This document shows, in pieces, positions 15,597-21,342 of a stretch of DNA of 21,342 nt. The first letter of the stretch is position 1, and each line of letters starts with the position of its first letter. Below the pieces are notes generated by a model. The model was not told the DNA's origin, did no database searches, and worked only from the letters and a program-made list of their open reading frames with translations. This stretch comes from JBOGXB01 sp050694215 (lineage in GTDB: Bacteria > Actinomycetota > CADDZG01 > WHSQ01): positions 1 to 21,342 of the forward strand of contig JBOGXB010000035.1 in the NCBI GenBank assembly GCA_050694215.1, written 5' to 3'. Position numbers and translations under genes: made by a program.

Positions 15597-16372
15597 AGGA
15601 GCTTCGTTCCGTTGATGTCGATCTTGAACCGGCAGTTGAGGAACTCCGCGGCCCGGCGGCACATGACCATACGGGACAAGAAGATCTCGAAGTACTCCAT
15701 GACCCCTGCAAGCTCGGTATCGATCGTGAGCTCGAGGGTCAGGGTACGAGCTTCCGAATCGACCCGAAGGAACGAGTGCTCCACGGCGTGGTTGACGCGG
15801 TCGTGGATATCGAACAGCGCCGGGTCGGCGACCCTGACGCGGCTGCGGTGGACGTCCGACTTGTCTGCCACGATCAAGGCTGCGCCTGCGGGGTTGACCG
15901 GGTTGCCAAACTCCTCCTCGTGGTTGCCGATCGCCGCCAGCACCACCCCGATCTCGCCGTAGTTCATTCCCAGGTCACGGAGGATGTCGTAGGTGATCGA
16001 GGCCCCGGTCTGCGAGTGCATCGTGCGCGAGACGAAGTTGCCCATGTCGTGGAGATAGCCCGCGATCGAGCCGAGCCCGGTCATGTGATCGTCGTAGTCG
16101 AGCCGGTGCAGGACGTTGTATGCGATCCGCGAGACCAGGCCCGCGTGGCGGAAGCCGTGCTCCGTGTAACCGAGCTCCCCCAGGTAGCGATCGGCCAGCT
16201 CGATGAAGGTCTGAACGCCTTCGTGGCCCTGGACATCGGCAAGGCCGATCCCGGATGCCGGTGATATTGGCTCCGGCGAGAGCACCGGCTTGACGGGGGC
16301 GGCCTCCTTCGGCGACCTCCCCAGGGCGTCGGGCTCTCCCCCGGATTGCGGAGCGCCCGCCTGTTCGCTCAC
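15593..16372 (-). CDS. HD-domain phosphohydrolase inserted between yajC and secD
   Basis: The 259-residue product has a Pro-rich, probably disordered front (1-45) and an HD domain (about 52-200). The metal ligands can be followed: His76 (HGFRHAGLV), His108-Asp109 (YLHDMGN), His119, His151 (GNHEEE) and Asp170 (VADKSD), matching the HD superfamily. Such enzymes cleave phosphate esters of nucleotides or signalling molecules; the substrate is unknown. The C-terminal part (about 205-259) ends with EYFEIFLSRM, CRRAAEFL and INGTKLL, a tail I recall from a family of clostridial and actinobacterial HD proteins. No membrane segment is visible. It starts with GTG overlapping the yajC stop (GTGA at 16369-16372) and its stop overlaps the secD start, so it is embedded in the export operon. 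A shorter start within the Pro-rich front is possible. Confidence 0.88.
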   Translation of the reverse strand: MSEQAGAPQSGGEPDALGRSPKEAAPVKPVLSPEPISPASGIGLADVQGHEGVQTFIELADRYLGELGYTEHGFRHAGLVSRIAYNVLHRLDYDDHMTGLGSIAGYLHDMGNFVSRTMHSQTGASITYDILRDLGMNYGEIGVVLAAIGNHEEEFGNPVNPAGAALIVADKSDVHRSRVRVADPALFDIHDRVNHAVEHSFLRVDSEARTLTLELTIDTELAGVMEYFEIFLSRMVMCRRAAEFLNCRFKIDINGTKLL

Positions 16373-16719
16373 GCCCTGTCTTCCTCCCGGTTGGGTTTCG
16401 TGGGGGTATCGGTGCTCGATCCGGGCTCGTCGTCGAGGACCACAGCCTCCTCCTCCAGGTCCTCGCTGACCCGGCGAGCGATGGCGGACTTGATGTAGCG
16501 GATCTCCGTGCCAGGGGCAACCTCCAGACGAATGTCCTCGTCGCCGATGGCTCGGACGGTTCCGTGAGCCCCCCCGATGGTGACGACCTCATCCCCGATC
16601 TCGACGCTGTCGACCAGCCGTTTGTGAGCCTGTACGCGCCTCTTCTGGGGGCGGATGAGCATGAAGTAGAAGATCGCGATCAGCAGGCCCAGGAAGATGA
16701 GGCTCTCGGCTCCTTGCAT
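16369..16719 (-). CDS. yajC: Preprotein translocase subunit YajC
   Basis: YajC is the small single-span partner of SecD-SecF. The 116-residue product has one transmembrane helix (about 6-22) followed by the typical RPQKRRVQAHKRLVDSVEIGDEV segment (here 24-35 and 36-46) and VVTIGGAHGTV (46-56). An acidic, disordered tail (about 88-116) follows. The ATG is at 16717-16719; AAGGG at 16733-16737 is a distant, weak ribosome site. It is the first gene of the apparent yajC-HD-secD-secF unit, since a hairpin separates it from ruvB. Its stop overlaps the HD gene start. Confidence 0.94.
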   Translation of the reverse strand: MQGAESLIFLGLLIAIFYFMLIRPQKRRVQAHKRLVDSVEIGDEVVTIGGAHGTVRAIGDEDIRLEVAPGTEIRYIKSAIARRVSEDLEEEAVVLDDEPGSSTDTPTKPNREEDRA

Positions 16720-16761
16720 GGTTGATTCACATCCCTTGATCGTGTGGGCGTTACGCGAACA

Positions 16762-16779
16762 GAGCCGCTCCGGCGGCTC
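16762..16779 (-). terminator. Perfect hairpin between ruvB and yajC, putative terminator
   Basis: GAGCCGC (16762-16768), loop TCCG, GCGGCTC (16773-16779) is a perfect 7-bp GC stem with a tetraloop, 46 bases past the ruvB stop on the minus strand. No U-run follows. It may end the ruvCAB transcript and separate it from the yajC-secDF unit. Confidence 0.45.
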
Positions 16780-16824
16780 CTCGGGACGTCAATTCTACTC
16801 TCCCGCCGGGCTAGAGAGAGAGCA

Positions 16825-17859
16825 TCACGATTCGAACAGCTTGGCCGCGGCGTGCCCGGTCGGCGCCTCGGCCCCTACGTGATCGAAGGCCGCCTCGGTC
16901 GCAACCCGCCCTCGGGGCGTCCGCCGAAGGAACCCCAGCTGCATGAGGTACGGCTCGTAGACGTCCTCTATCGTGTCGGGCTCCTCCCCTACGGCTACGG
17001 CCAGCGTGGACAGGCCCACGGGCCCACCTCGGAAGCGAAGGACTAGGGCGTCCAGGATCGCCCCGTCGACCTTGTCGAGACCTCGCTCGTCGACCTTGAA
17101 CACCTCCAGAGCGAGTCGGGCGATGTCGCCGTCGATTGCCCCATCGGCCCGCACCTGCGCGTAGTCCCTCACCCGCCGCAGAAGTCGATTCGCGATCCGA
17201 GGAGTTCCGCGCGACCGCTTCGCTATCTCTCCCGACCCCTCCTCGTCGAGAGGCACGGCGAGGATCGACGCCGATCTCCGAACGATCTGCACGAGGTCTT
17301 CGACCGGGTAGTAGTCGAGACGCTCGGCAAGCTCGAAGCGACTCCGCAGCGGGCTCGTGATCAGTCCTGCCCTCGTGGTGGCGCCCACCAGCGTGAAGCG
17401 CGGAAGGTCGAGCCGGATCGTGTGGGCGCTCGGCCCCTTGCCGATCACGAGATCGAGCTGGAAGTCCTCCATAGCCGGATACAGCACCTCTTCGACTGGG
17501 CGTGGGAGACGGTGGATCTCGTCGATGAAGAGCACGTCTCCATCCTCGAGGTTGGTGAGGATCGCGGCGAGATCGCCTGCGCGTTCGAGCGCGGGCCCCG
17601 ACGTCGGCCTGGTGTTGGTATCCATCTCGTGGGCGACGACGTGAGCAAGGCTCGTCTTGCCGAGGCCGGGGGGGCCGGACAGCAGTAGGTGGCCGGCGGG
17701 CTCTCCGCGGCGTCTGGCCGCCTCGAGCACTATCCCGAGGTGCTCCTTCAGCTCGGGTTGGCCGACGAACTCGACGAGATCGCGCGGTCGCAGCGAACCC
17801 TCGAGCTCGTGGTCGGCGGGATCTGCGCTGGTGACGAGGACCTCCGCCCGCTCGTTCAC
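16825..17859 (-). CDS. ruvB: Holliday junction branch-migration motor RuvB
   Basis: RuvB is the AAA+ hexameric motor that, with RuvA, moves Holliday junctions during recombinational repair. In the 344-residue product, Walker A is GPPGLGKT (62-69), Walker B ends in DEIH (113-116), the sensor GATTR and an RSRF arginine-finger region follow, and the C-terminal winged helix contains LGFLRRTPRGR. The start is GTG and overlaps the ruvA stop (GTGA at 17856-17859). Length and motif order are normal. It is the last gene of the ruvC-ruvA-ruvB unit, probably induced by DNA damage through the SOS box upstream of ruvC. Confidence 0.97.
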   Translation of the reverse strand: MNERAEVLVTSADPADHELEGSLRPRDLVEFVGQPELKEHLGIVLEAARRRGEPAGHLLLSGPPGLGKTSLAHVVAHEMDTNTRPTSGPALERAGDLAAILTNLEDGDVLFIDEIHRLPRPVEEVLYPAMEDFQLDLVIGKGPSAHTIRLDLPRFTLVGATTRAGLITSPLRSRFELAERLDYYPVEDLVQIVRRSASILAVPLDEEGSGEIAKRSRGTPRIANRLLRRVRDYAQVRADGAIDGDIARLALEVFKVDERGLDKVDGAILDALVLRFRGGPVGLSTLAVAVGEEPDTIEDVYEPYLMQLGFLRRTPRGRVATEAAFDHVGAEAPTGHAAAKLFES

Positions 17860-18434
17860 GATCCGATCACCTTTAGAGCAGTCTTGATCATGTCCTCCAC
17901 GCTCTCAGAGCCGCCACCGTTCACCTCGCTCAATGCCACACGAACTTCCGCCGGGGAGTAACCGAGATTGTGGAGCGCCGACCGCGCCTGGGAGATCGCG
18001 TCCCTGTTCGATCCGACCACCTCGAGATCCGGCAGCTCGAGCTTCTCCTTGAGGTCGAGGACTATCCGCTGAGCGGTCTTCTTGCCGATTCCGGGCACCG
18101 ATGAGATCACGTCAACGTCGTCGGTGACGAGCACGCGGCGGAACGCCTCCGGCGTGAACGCGCTGCATACCTGAAGAGCCACCTTTGGGCCCACGCCGTT
18201 GATGCCGATGAGGGCCTCGAACATCCGCTGCTCGTGCTCAGAGCCGAACCCGTACAGCGCGAGCAGGTCCTCCCGCACGTGCACGTAGGTGAAGAGCCGG
18301 CAGCGCTCGCCCGTCTGCGGCAGCGCGGTCGTCGTCGTGGCCGAGCACGCGAGCCTGTAGCCCACGCCGTTCACGTCGAGGAAGCAGCCGTCCTCGGTTC
18401 GGACGGCCAGCGTCCCTTCGAGGTAACCGATCAC
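17856..18434 (-). CDS. ruvA: Holliday junction DNA-binding protein RuvA
   Basis: RuvA binds four-way junctions as a tetramer and loads RuvB. I place the start at GTG 18432-18434, giving IGYLEG at residues 2-7, the invariant RuvA opening, with a GGGGGG ribosome site (18441-18446) six bases before it. A longer frame to 18473 adds only 13 unconserved residues. The 192-residue product has the OB-fold (1-65), helix-hairpin-helix motifs (LIGINGVGPKVAL and ISSVPGIGKKTAQRI) and the C-terminal RuvB-binding helix bundle (LHNLGYSPAEV). The gap from ruvC is 52 bases; the overlap with ruvB is four. Confidence 0.96.
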   Translation of the reverse strand: MIGYLEGTLAVRTEDGCFLDVNGVGYRLACSATTTTALPQTGERCRLFTYVHVREDLLALYGFGSEHEQRMFEALIGINGVGPKVALQVCSAFTPEAFRRVLVTDDVDVISSVPGIGKKTAQRIVLDLKEKLELPDLEVVGSNRDAISQARSALHNLGYSPAEVRVALSEVNGGGSESVEDMIKTALKVIGS

Positions 18435-18486
18435 CTGTGACCCCCCGGACCCCGCGCGGATGCCCTCGTCCACCCCACTGCGCGGC

Positions 18487-18984
18487 TCACTCGGCGGCCT
18501 CTATCGCCGTCATCAGGCGCGACCGGTTCAGGTGGCATATCGCGAGGGCGCACGCGTCCGCGGCGTCGGCCGGCCGCGGCGGAGAAGCCAGCCGCAGCAG
18601 CCTCGCCACCATCGCCTGCACCTGCTGCTTGGGCGCGTTGCCCACCCCGACGACCGACTGCTTGACCTCAGTCGGCGTGTAGTCGGTGACCGAGAGGCCC
18701 GAGGACCCAGCCGCCTCCAGAGCGACCCCCGCGGCCTGGCCCACGGACATGGCCGTCCTGACGTTGGCGTTGAAGAAGACGCGCTCGACGGCCGCGGTGT
18801 CGGGCTGCTGCTCGGAGATGATCTCCACGAGCGCGGATCTCAGCGTAGTGAGCCGTGCCTCTTGGGGATCGCCGGGCGAGGTGTGGATCGCGCCGGCCGC
18901 CAGCGCGTGAAGCCGTCCCTCGACTCGCTCGACCACCGCGTAACCGGTGACCGAGAGCCCCGGATCGATGCCGAGCACCCGCAA
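18487..18984 (-). CDS. ruvC: Holliday junction resolvase RuvC (TTG start)
   Basis: RuvC is the dimeric endonuclease that cuts Holliday junctions. The 165-residue product has the four acidic catalytic residues: Asp7 (GIDPG), Glu67 (AVERVFF), Asp140 and Asp143 (PADAADACALA). The start codon is TTG at 18982-18984, chosen because GGAGG (18990-18994) is correctly spaced five bases upstream and the protein then opens as MRVLGIDPG, as in the family. A rare start may limit expression. It is the first gene of the ruvCAB unit; an SOS box lies 16-32 bases upstream. Confidence 0.96.
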   Translation of the reverse strand: MRVLGIDPGLSVTGYAVVERVEGRLHALAAGAIHTSPGDPQEARLTTLRSALVEIISEQQPDTAAVERVFFNANVRTAMSVGQAAGVALEAAGSSGLSVTDYTPTEVKQSVVGVGNAPKQQVQAMVARLLRLASPPRPADAADACALAICHLNRSRLMTAIEAAE

Positions 18985-19000
18985 CGTGTCCTCCCTGGTA

Positions 19001-19016
19001 TCGAACGCCTGTTCGC
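19001..19016 (-). promoter_or_regulatory. LexA-type SOS box upstream of ruvC
   Basis: The sequence TCGAACGCCTGTTCGC reads as TCGAAC-N4-GTTCG plus one mismatch to a full TCGAAC-N4-GTTCGA palindrome. This is the SOS box used by LexA in mycobacteria and other actinobacteria (core GAAC-N4-GTTC, also Bacillus DinR). It lies 16-32 bases before the ruvC start codon, where a bound repressor would cover the promoter. The ruv genes are known LexA targets in related bacteria, so the site and its target agree. Confidence 0.85.
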
Positions 19017-19240
19017 TCGTAGGTTAACGGGGGGCGGTGACGGATACCCGGCTTTCCCCTAGTCCTTCTGCCTTTGACCTGGGTGCCACTCCGCAGCCGG
19101 GGCTACGGGCGGGTCCGCCGCCCCGTCCCTCGCGAGGGGCGCGACGGCCGCCGCCTCATCGGCGGGGGCCTGCTCCTTCGGCGCACGCCGGCCATGTCTG
19201 TTCCTCTGTTCGCCGGCCTGCGCCTCAGAGCCCTCGCTCC

Positions 19241-19264
19241 GGGACGGGACGGTCGTCCCCGCCC
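19241..19264 (-). terminator. Hairpin after the cyclase gene, putative terminator
   Basis: GGGACGGGAC (19241-19250) and GTCCCCGCCC (19255-19264) pair at eight of ten positions around a GGTC loop, with a two-base internal mismatch. It lies 30 bases after the cyclase stop. On the minus strand the A/T-rich CTTTTTG precedes rather than follows the stem, so classic intrinsic termination is not certain. Confidence 0.4.
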
Positions 19265-19294
19265 TCAAAAAGAGTTACTCAGGAGGCGACTCGG

Positions 19295-20587
19295 TCAGAG
19301 GGTGGTGACCGGGATCGTGCCGGCGTCCTGCTTCGCCTTCTCCGACGCATCCGGGAGCTCCGCCAGGGTGCGGTAGAGGACCGAGTCGGGATCGATACCG
19401 ATGGCGGCCGCATCGTCGCCGCCTATGTGCTCGACCAAGGCCTTCGACACCAGTATCTCGCCGTCCTGGGCGGACTCCTGGATGCGGGCGCATTCGTTCA
19501 CCTCGTCGCCGAGCGCCGTGATCTCGAGCCGGCCGCCGGTCACCAGCTGGCCCATGTAGAGGGTTCCGCCCCAGTGCACGGCAACGTTGACCTTGCAGTC
19601 GTCGGGGTCGATCAGCCCGCTCTCCTCTCCCAACGACTTGGCGGCATCTCGGGTCACGATAGAGATGTCACGCGCTGATTCCAGCGCGACCCGAGCTGCA
19701 GTGGATGGGGACCCGAGATCATCGACCAAGAAGAAGGCCGTGACCCCATCGCCGGCATGTTTTCCGATCACGCCGCCGTGCTTGCCCACGACCTCGTCTA
19801 TCGCGGCTATCAGGTCGCCGATCAACCGAAAATACGAGGCGGTCGGCAGCCGGCGGGAGAGGCGCGCCGAGGACTGAAGGTCGGCGAACAGGATGGCCGC
19901 CCTCTTTCGCCCCGGCTCGACCAGCCCCGCCATGCGCTTGAACATTCCCTCGTCGCCGCGGGTGAGCAGCGCCGTAAGGCCCGATGGCAGGGCGTTGTGA
20001 TGCGTCACCACGAACCCGAAATGCTCACCATCTGGATCGTGCAAGCGAATGATGTAGGTCTCGACCTCGCCGGGCAATCGGCCGGTTGGAACAAATCTGA
20101 TGGAGGTCTTGAAGATGGCCGGAGGCGAGACGGGTTCGAGGGCATCGAACCATGCAACGAGGTCTTCCCTCGAGAACACGATGGGGGGATCCCAGCTCTG
20201 GATGGCCCGCCATGCGATCTCCGTCAGCGTCTGCTTGCCTCCGGGCGTGTTCTCTATGAGCAGCGGCGTCCACGTGAGCGCCAGCTCGAAGAAGTTGTCC
20301 GGATCCAGGACCTTCACCCACAGGGGGTTGAGGCACACCGCCTCGAACATGTGCTTCCCGTATCCGAGCCGCTCCTCGTCGTGCTCGTCGACCAGCTCCT
20401 TGAGCTCGTCCGAGATCCACATCATCCGCCATTGCGGGTCGTAGACCTCGATCGTGTTCGTCGTATCGGCAAGCGACTCGATCACCTGCTGAAGACGCGG
20501 ATCGGCCTGTGCGCGGGCACGCGCATCAGGATCCTCGACGGCCCTCAGGAGCTTGGCGCGCTCAGGCGATCTGTCGGGCGAGGACAT
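19295..20587 (-). CDS. Class III adenylyl cyclase with an uncharacterised N-terminal half
   Basis: The 430-residue product has a C-terminal class III cyclase domain (about 228-400). The six key residues are all visible: metal-binding Asp236 (FADLQSS) and Asp280 (HAGDG), substrate-selecting Lys276 (GVIGKHAGD) and Asp361 (ALGDEVN), and transition-state Asn364 and Arg368 (NECAR). The Lys/Asp pair points to ATP, so it should make cAMP. The N-terminal 200 residues lack membrane helices; about 44-60 (TIEVYDPQWRMMWISDEL) resembles the start of a PAS-like sensor, the rest is unassigned. I chose the ATG at 20585-20587, lying 26 bases inside yebC; a longer start at 20647 only adds yebC shadow. The gene sits between yebC and ruvC, where most actinobacteria have none. 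What signal it reads is unknown. Confidence 0.9.
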   Translation of the reverse strand: MSSPDRSPERAKLLRAVEDPDARARAQADPRLQQVIESLADTTNTIEVYDPQWRMMWISDELKELVDEHDEERLGYGKHMFEAVCLNPLWVKVLDPDNFFELALTWTPLLIENTPGGKQTLTEIAWRAIQSWDPPIVFSREDLVAWFDALEPVSPPAIFKTSIRFVPTGRLPGEVETYIIRLHDPDGEHFGFVVTHHNALPSGLTALLTRGDEGMFKRMAGLVEPGRKRAAILFADLQSSARLSRRLPTASYFRLIGDLIAAIDEVVGKHGGVIGKHAGDGVTAFFLVDDLGSPSTAARVALESARDISIVTRDAAKSLGEESGLIDPDDCKVNVAVHWGGTLYMGQLVTGGRLEITALGDEVNECARIQESAQDGEILVSKALVEHIGGDDAAAIGIDPDSVLYRTLAELPDASEKAKQDAGTIPVTTL

Positions 20588-21308
20588 CGTCGGGGATGTC
20601 GAAATTGGCGTAAACGTCCTGCACGTCGTCGAGGTCTTCCAGAGCATCGATCAACCTGAGGACCTTCTTGGCGTCTTCCTCACCCAGCTCGATCGTCGTC
20701 TTGGGCACCTGGGTGATGTCGCTGGATTCGACTTTGGCACCGGCCTGCTCGAGCGCTCCCCGGACTGCAACGGTCGACTCCGGGGGTGTGATCACCTCGA
20801 TGGTCTCTTCCGAGGAACGGACGTCCTCGGCTCCCGCATCGGCCGCCACGAGGAACACTTCATCTTCGTCGCCCGCGTCCTTAGTCACGATCACGACGCC
20901 CTTTCCCTCGAACATCCATGCGACCGCCCCGGGCTCCGCCATCTTGCCGCCATGGCCGTTGAAAACGCTGCGCACGTCTTGCGCCGTTCGGTTGCGATTG
21001 TTGGTCAGACAGTGCACGAGGACGGCGACCCCGGCGGGGGCATACCCCTCATAGGACGCCTCCTCGAACGACTCGCCTTGAATCGCCCCCGTGCCGCGCT
21101 TGATGGCGCGCTCGATATTGTCGTTGGGGACCGATGCCTCCTTTGCCTTCTGCACCGCGGTGGCGAGCGTGGGGTTGGCCTCGATGCTGCCGCCGCCGCG
21201 CGCCGCGACCTCGACGAAGCGCAAGAGCTTGCCCCAAAGCTTCGATCGCTGCGTGTCGGCAGCCCCCTTCTTGCGTTTGATCGTGGACCATTTGGAATGA
21301 CCGGACAT
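20562..21308 (-). CDS. yebC: YebC/PmpR family protein (translation factor / regulator)
   Basis: The 248-residue product is a full-length YebC/TACO1-family member. It opens with the near-invariant MSGHSKWSTIKRKKGAAD and has SVPNDNIERAIKRG (79-92) and YEGYAPAGVAVLVHCLTNNRNRT (here split at residue 100), plus an acidic C-terminal third. The family was first described as DNA-binding regulators; recent work supports a role on the ribosome in translating proline-rich stretches. Cytoplasmic. The ATG is at 21306-21308 with GGAG (21315-21318) six bases upstream. The gene precedes ruvC in many bacteria; here the cyclase gene intervenes and its start lies within the last 26 bases of yebC. The promoter is probably beyond the right edge, 34 bases away. 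Confidence 0.95.
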   Translation of the reverse strand: MSGHSKWSTIKRKKGAADTQRSKLWGKLLRFVEVAARGGGSIEANPTLATAVQKAKEASVPNDNIERAIKRGTGAIQGESFEEASYEGYAPAGVAVLVHCLTNNRNRTAQDVRSVFNGHGGKMAEPGAVAWMFEGKGVVIVTKDAGDEDEVFLVAADAGAEDVRSSEETIEVITPPESTVAVRGALEQAGAKVESSDITQVPKTTIELGEEDAKKVLRLIDALEDLDDVQDVYANFDIPDDVLARQIA

Positions 21309-21342
21309 CTACTTCTCCATCATCTCTACGAAAAGCCTATGA

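Larger units (their letters stand above)
18985..19294. other. 310-base intergenic region between the cyclase gene and ruvC
   Basis: No credible gene is seen. The region carries the ruvC ribosome site (18990-18994), the SOS box (19001-19016) and a long hairpin (19241-19264) just after the cyclase stop. A TTG-started 69-residue frame on the minus strand (19059-19268) is low-complexity (Ala, Glu, Arg, Pro) and is judged spurious. The remaining 200 bases or so hold nothing I can name; the ruvC promoter should lie around the SOS box. Confidence 0.6.

Noticed and set aside
19059..19268. A 69-codon minus-strand frame between ruvC and the cyclase
   Set aside because: It starts with TTG, has no ribosome site, and the product is low-complexity Ala/Glu/Arg/Pro without a recognisable fold.
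19757..20659. A 300-codon plus-strand frame opposite the cyclase
   Set aside because: Antisense to a gene with all catalytic residues; the composition is typical of mirror frames.

Overview
The window is a GC-rich (about two-thirds G+C in the housekeeping genes), densely packed chromosomal segment of an actinobacterium-like organism, most probably an uncultured or poorly described member of Actinomycetota. The evidence is the gene order yebC - ruvC - ruvA - ruvB - yajC - secD - secF - apt - rel - hisS - aspS, which follows the order known from mycobacteria. Frequent GTG and TTG starts, a lipoprotein PBP of the mycobacterial PBP-lipo type, and a LexA/SOS box of the Gram-positive/actinobacterial form (CGAAC-N4-GTTCG) directly before ruvC fit the same picture. 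The class or genus cannot be named from the sequence alone.

Layout, left to right. At 1-1986 a two-gene minus-strand unit of lower GC encodes a membrane-anchored protein and a secreted PKD-like protein of unknown role. It is followed by a 315-base gap with a 15-bp tandem repeat and a strong hairpin. At 1987-5054 lie aspS and hisS on the minus strand; AspRS carries the residues typical of a non-discriminating enzyme. At 5313-7519 lies the only plus-strand block: a split transketolase (N and C subunits with overlapping stop and start), a UUCG-loop hairpin and a small protein made of two zinc ribbons. From 7516 to the right edge everything is on the minus strand: dtd, a lipoprotein class B PBP, bifunctional rel, a small DUF7662-like protein, apt, secF, secD, an HD-domain phosphohydrolase, yajC, ruvB, ruvA, ruvC, a class III nucleotide cyclase and yebC.

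How the genes work together. Most of the content is core: tRNA charging and proofreading (AspRS, HisRS, Dtd), stringent response (Rel), purine salvage (Apt), protein export (YajC-SecD-SecF), Holliday-junction processing (RuvABC), translation support (YebC) and the non-oxidative pentose phosphate pathway (transketolase). Adjacent genes often overlap at ATGA or GTGA junctions (seven cases, plus one TAGTG), suggesting wide translational coupling. The ruvCAB genes seem to form a separate damage-inducible unit, with an SOS box upstream and a hairpin after ruvB.

The less expected parts are the insertions into this conserved backbone: a predicted active adenylyl cyclase with an uncharacterised N-terminal half between yebC and ruvC; an HD phosphohydrolase coupled on both sides within yajC-secD; a DUF7662-like gene with a perfect palindrome on its start codon between apt and rel; the tandem zinc-ribbon protein; and the lower-GC secreted/membrane pair at the left edge. 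I saw no transposase, phage gene, CRISPR array, tRNA or rRNA, and no complete, obviously novel defence or biosynthetic system.
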